Positions 4,837-5,301 of a stretch of DNA of 5,301 nucleotides are shown piece by piece; the first letter of the stretch is position 1; every line of letters begins with the position of its first letter. The notes beneath the pieces are model-generated. The model worked only from the letters and a program-made list of their open reading frames with translations, did not search any database and had not been told where the DNA came from. The position numbers and the translations under genes were made by a program. Origin of the DNA: Deltaproteobacteria bacterium UBA3076 (lineage in GTDB: Bacteria > Desulfobacterota > Dissulfuribacteria > Dissulfuribacterales > UBA3076); NCBI GenBank assembly GCA_002367355.1, contig DFBQ01000091.1, positions 1 through 5,301 of the forward strand, in the 5' to 3' direction.

Positions 4837-5301
4837 ATGGTTGATAATAATACCATCCGGATCAAGATAGAGGTTAAACAGGCAGGCCTCGGAAGAAAGC
4901 TGGATGAGATCATCGGCTCTATCGGAAGGATGCATGTGCAAAGGGCCCAGGATACCCGCCGGACCGATCTCTTGATCTTTGAGCTGAGCGATGATACCGC
5001 AAATGAATTTCAGTACATCGAGTCGCTGTTGAATTCCGATGCAGTTGCCGAGGTCTTTTTGATATCGGAAAATTCCGTCCCGGCTGTGCTGCTGCAGGCC
5101 ATAAGAACCGGGGCCAAGGAATTTTTCCCTCAACCCCTTAACGAAGAAGAGCTAAGACAGGCACTTGAAAGATTCAAGGATAGAAGAGACAAGCCGGGCC
5201 GCAAAGATCCGGATGGGATCGGCCGGATCATAACCGTAATCGGCAGCAAGGGCGGAGTAGGGACGACTACTGTTGCCGTGAATCTGGCTGTCAATCTTGC
5301 C
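4837..5301 (+). CDS. cpaE: CpaE/TadZ pilus-localising MinD/ParA-like ATPase, 3' end beyond window
   Basis: TadZ/CpaE places the Tad machine at its site in the cell and belongs to the MinD/ParA/Mrp superfamily. Only the first 155 codons are present and the frame is open to the last base. The start ATG is preceded by AAGGGG (4823-4828) at 8 bases, 52 bp after the tadG stop. Residues about 8-113 look like a receiver-type domain: TDLLIFEL (43-50), AEVFLISE (71-78) and GAKEFFPQPLNEEEL (92-106). In this alignment the phosphoacceptor Asp is replaced by Glu49 and the conserved Lys before Pro by Gln98, so it is probably not phosphorylated, as is common for this family. After a charged linker (114-127) comes IITVIGSKGGVGTTTVAVNLA (131-151, with Walker A at 136-145): it keeps the signature Lys138, but Thr143 stands where the usual P-loop Lys would be. 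The catalytic remainder is not visible. Confidence 0.92.
   Translation, partial: MVDNNTIRIKIEVKQAGLGRKLDEIIGSIGRMHVQRAQDTRRTDLLIFELSDDTANEFQYIESLLNSDAVAEVFLISENSVPAVLLQAIRTGAKEFFPQPLNEEELRQALERFKDRRDKPGRKDPDGIGRIITVIGSKGGVGTTTVAVNLAVNLA

Noticed and set aside
4584..5133. Minus-strand frames of just over 100 codons across tadG and cpaE
   Set aside because: They are antisense to two well-supported genes, lack ribosome binding sites and show no protein family features.
5206..5229. Inverted repeat GATCCGG / CCGGATC with a 10-base loop in cpaE
   Set aside because: The 7-base arms lie in coding sequence for the linker and Walker region and are short enough to be expected by chance among GC-rich codons.
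1..5301. CRISPR arrays, tRNA or rRNA genes, transposase genes, toxin or defence genes
   Set aside because: No spaced direct repeats, cloverleaf-like sequences, rRNA signatures or transposase motifs were seen; every substantial frame on the + strand is explained by the tad locus.

Overview
The window holds the front part of a tad (tight adherence, Flp-type IVb pilus) locus from a Gram-negative bacterium. All genes lie on the + strand: cpaB/rcpC, the secretin cpaC/rcpA, a small lipoprotein gene, tadE, a tadG-like gene, and the first 155 codons of cpaE/tadZ, which is cut by the right edge. Gaps between genes are 20 to 60 bp and I see no terminator-like hairpin in them, so one transcript is likely. 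The secretin and the lipoprotein show that the cell has an outer membrane. The gene order, the lipoprotein and the GCTAA-type 7-base repeats upstream would fit a Desulfobacterota (former Deltaproteobacteria) genome or a relative. That assignment is an impression from memory, not something the sequence proves.

Region by region: positions 1-347 contain no convincing gene. They hold a 15-bp imperfect inverted repeat (151-205), a run of five 7-bp GCTAANN units (253-287), and degenerate copies of that unit in the opposite orientation at the left edge. A strong Shine-Dalgarno sequence at 334-340 then opens cpaB (348-1175). The secretin follows, and its ribosome binding site favours a start at 1196, three codons inside the longest ORF. 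A 99-residue lipoprotein with an NP-E-G-N/GLDG signature sits between the secretin and tadE. TadE carries a textbook prepilin processing site. The TadG-like protein has an N-terminal membrane anchor, a Tad_C-like segment and a long, cysteine-rich C-terminal region. CpaE/TadZ begins with a degenerate receiver-like domain and reaches its deviant Walker A motif just before the window ends.

How they work together (from knowledge of Tad systems): CpaC forms the outer-membrane pore, CpaB is a periplasmic partner of the secretin, the lipoprotein is placed where a secretin helper or pilotin could be, TadE and TadG are pseudopilin or minor-pilin-like envelope proteins, and CpaE/TadZ is the MinD/ParA-like factor that localises the machine. 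The Flp pilin, prepilin peptidase, CpaF/TadA ATPase and TadB/TadC platform proteins are not in this window. The locus looks like a recognisable Tad system, not a new kind of system. The less explained parts are the leader repeats, the small lipoprotein, the C-terminal region of the TadG-like protein, and a perfect palindrome inside the secretin gene.
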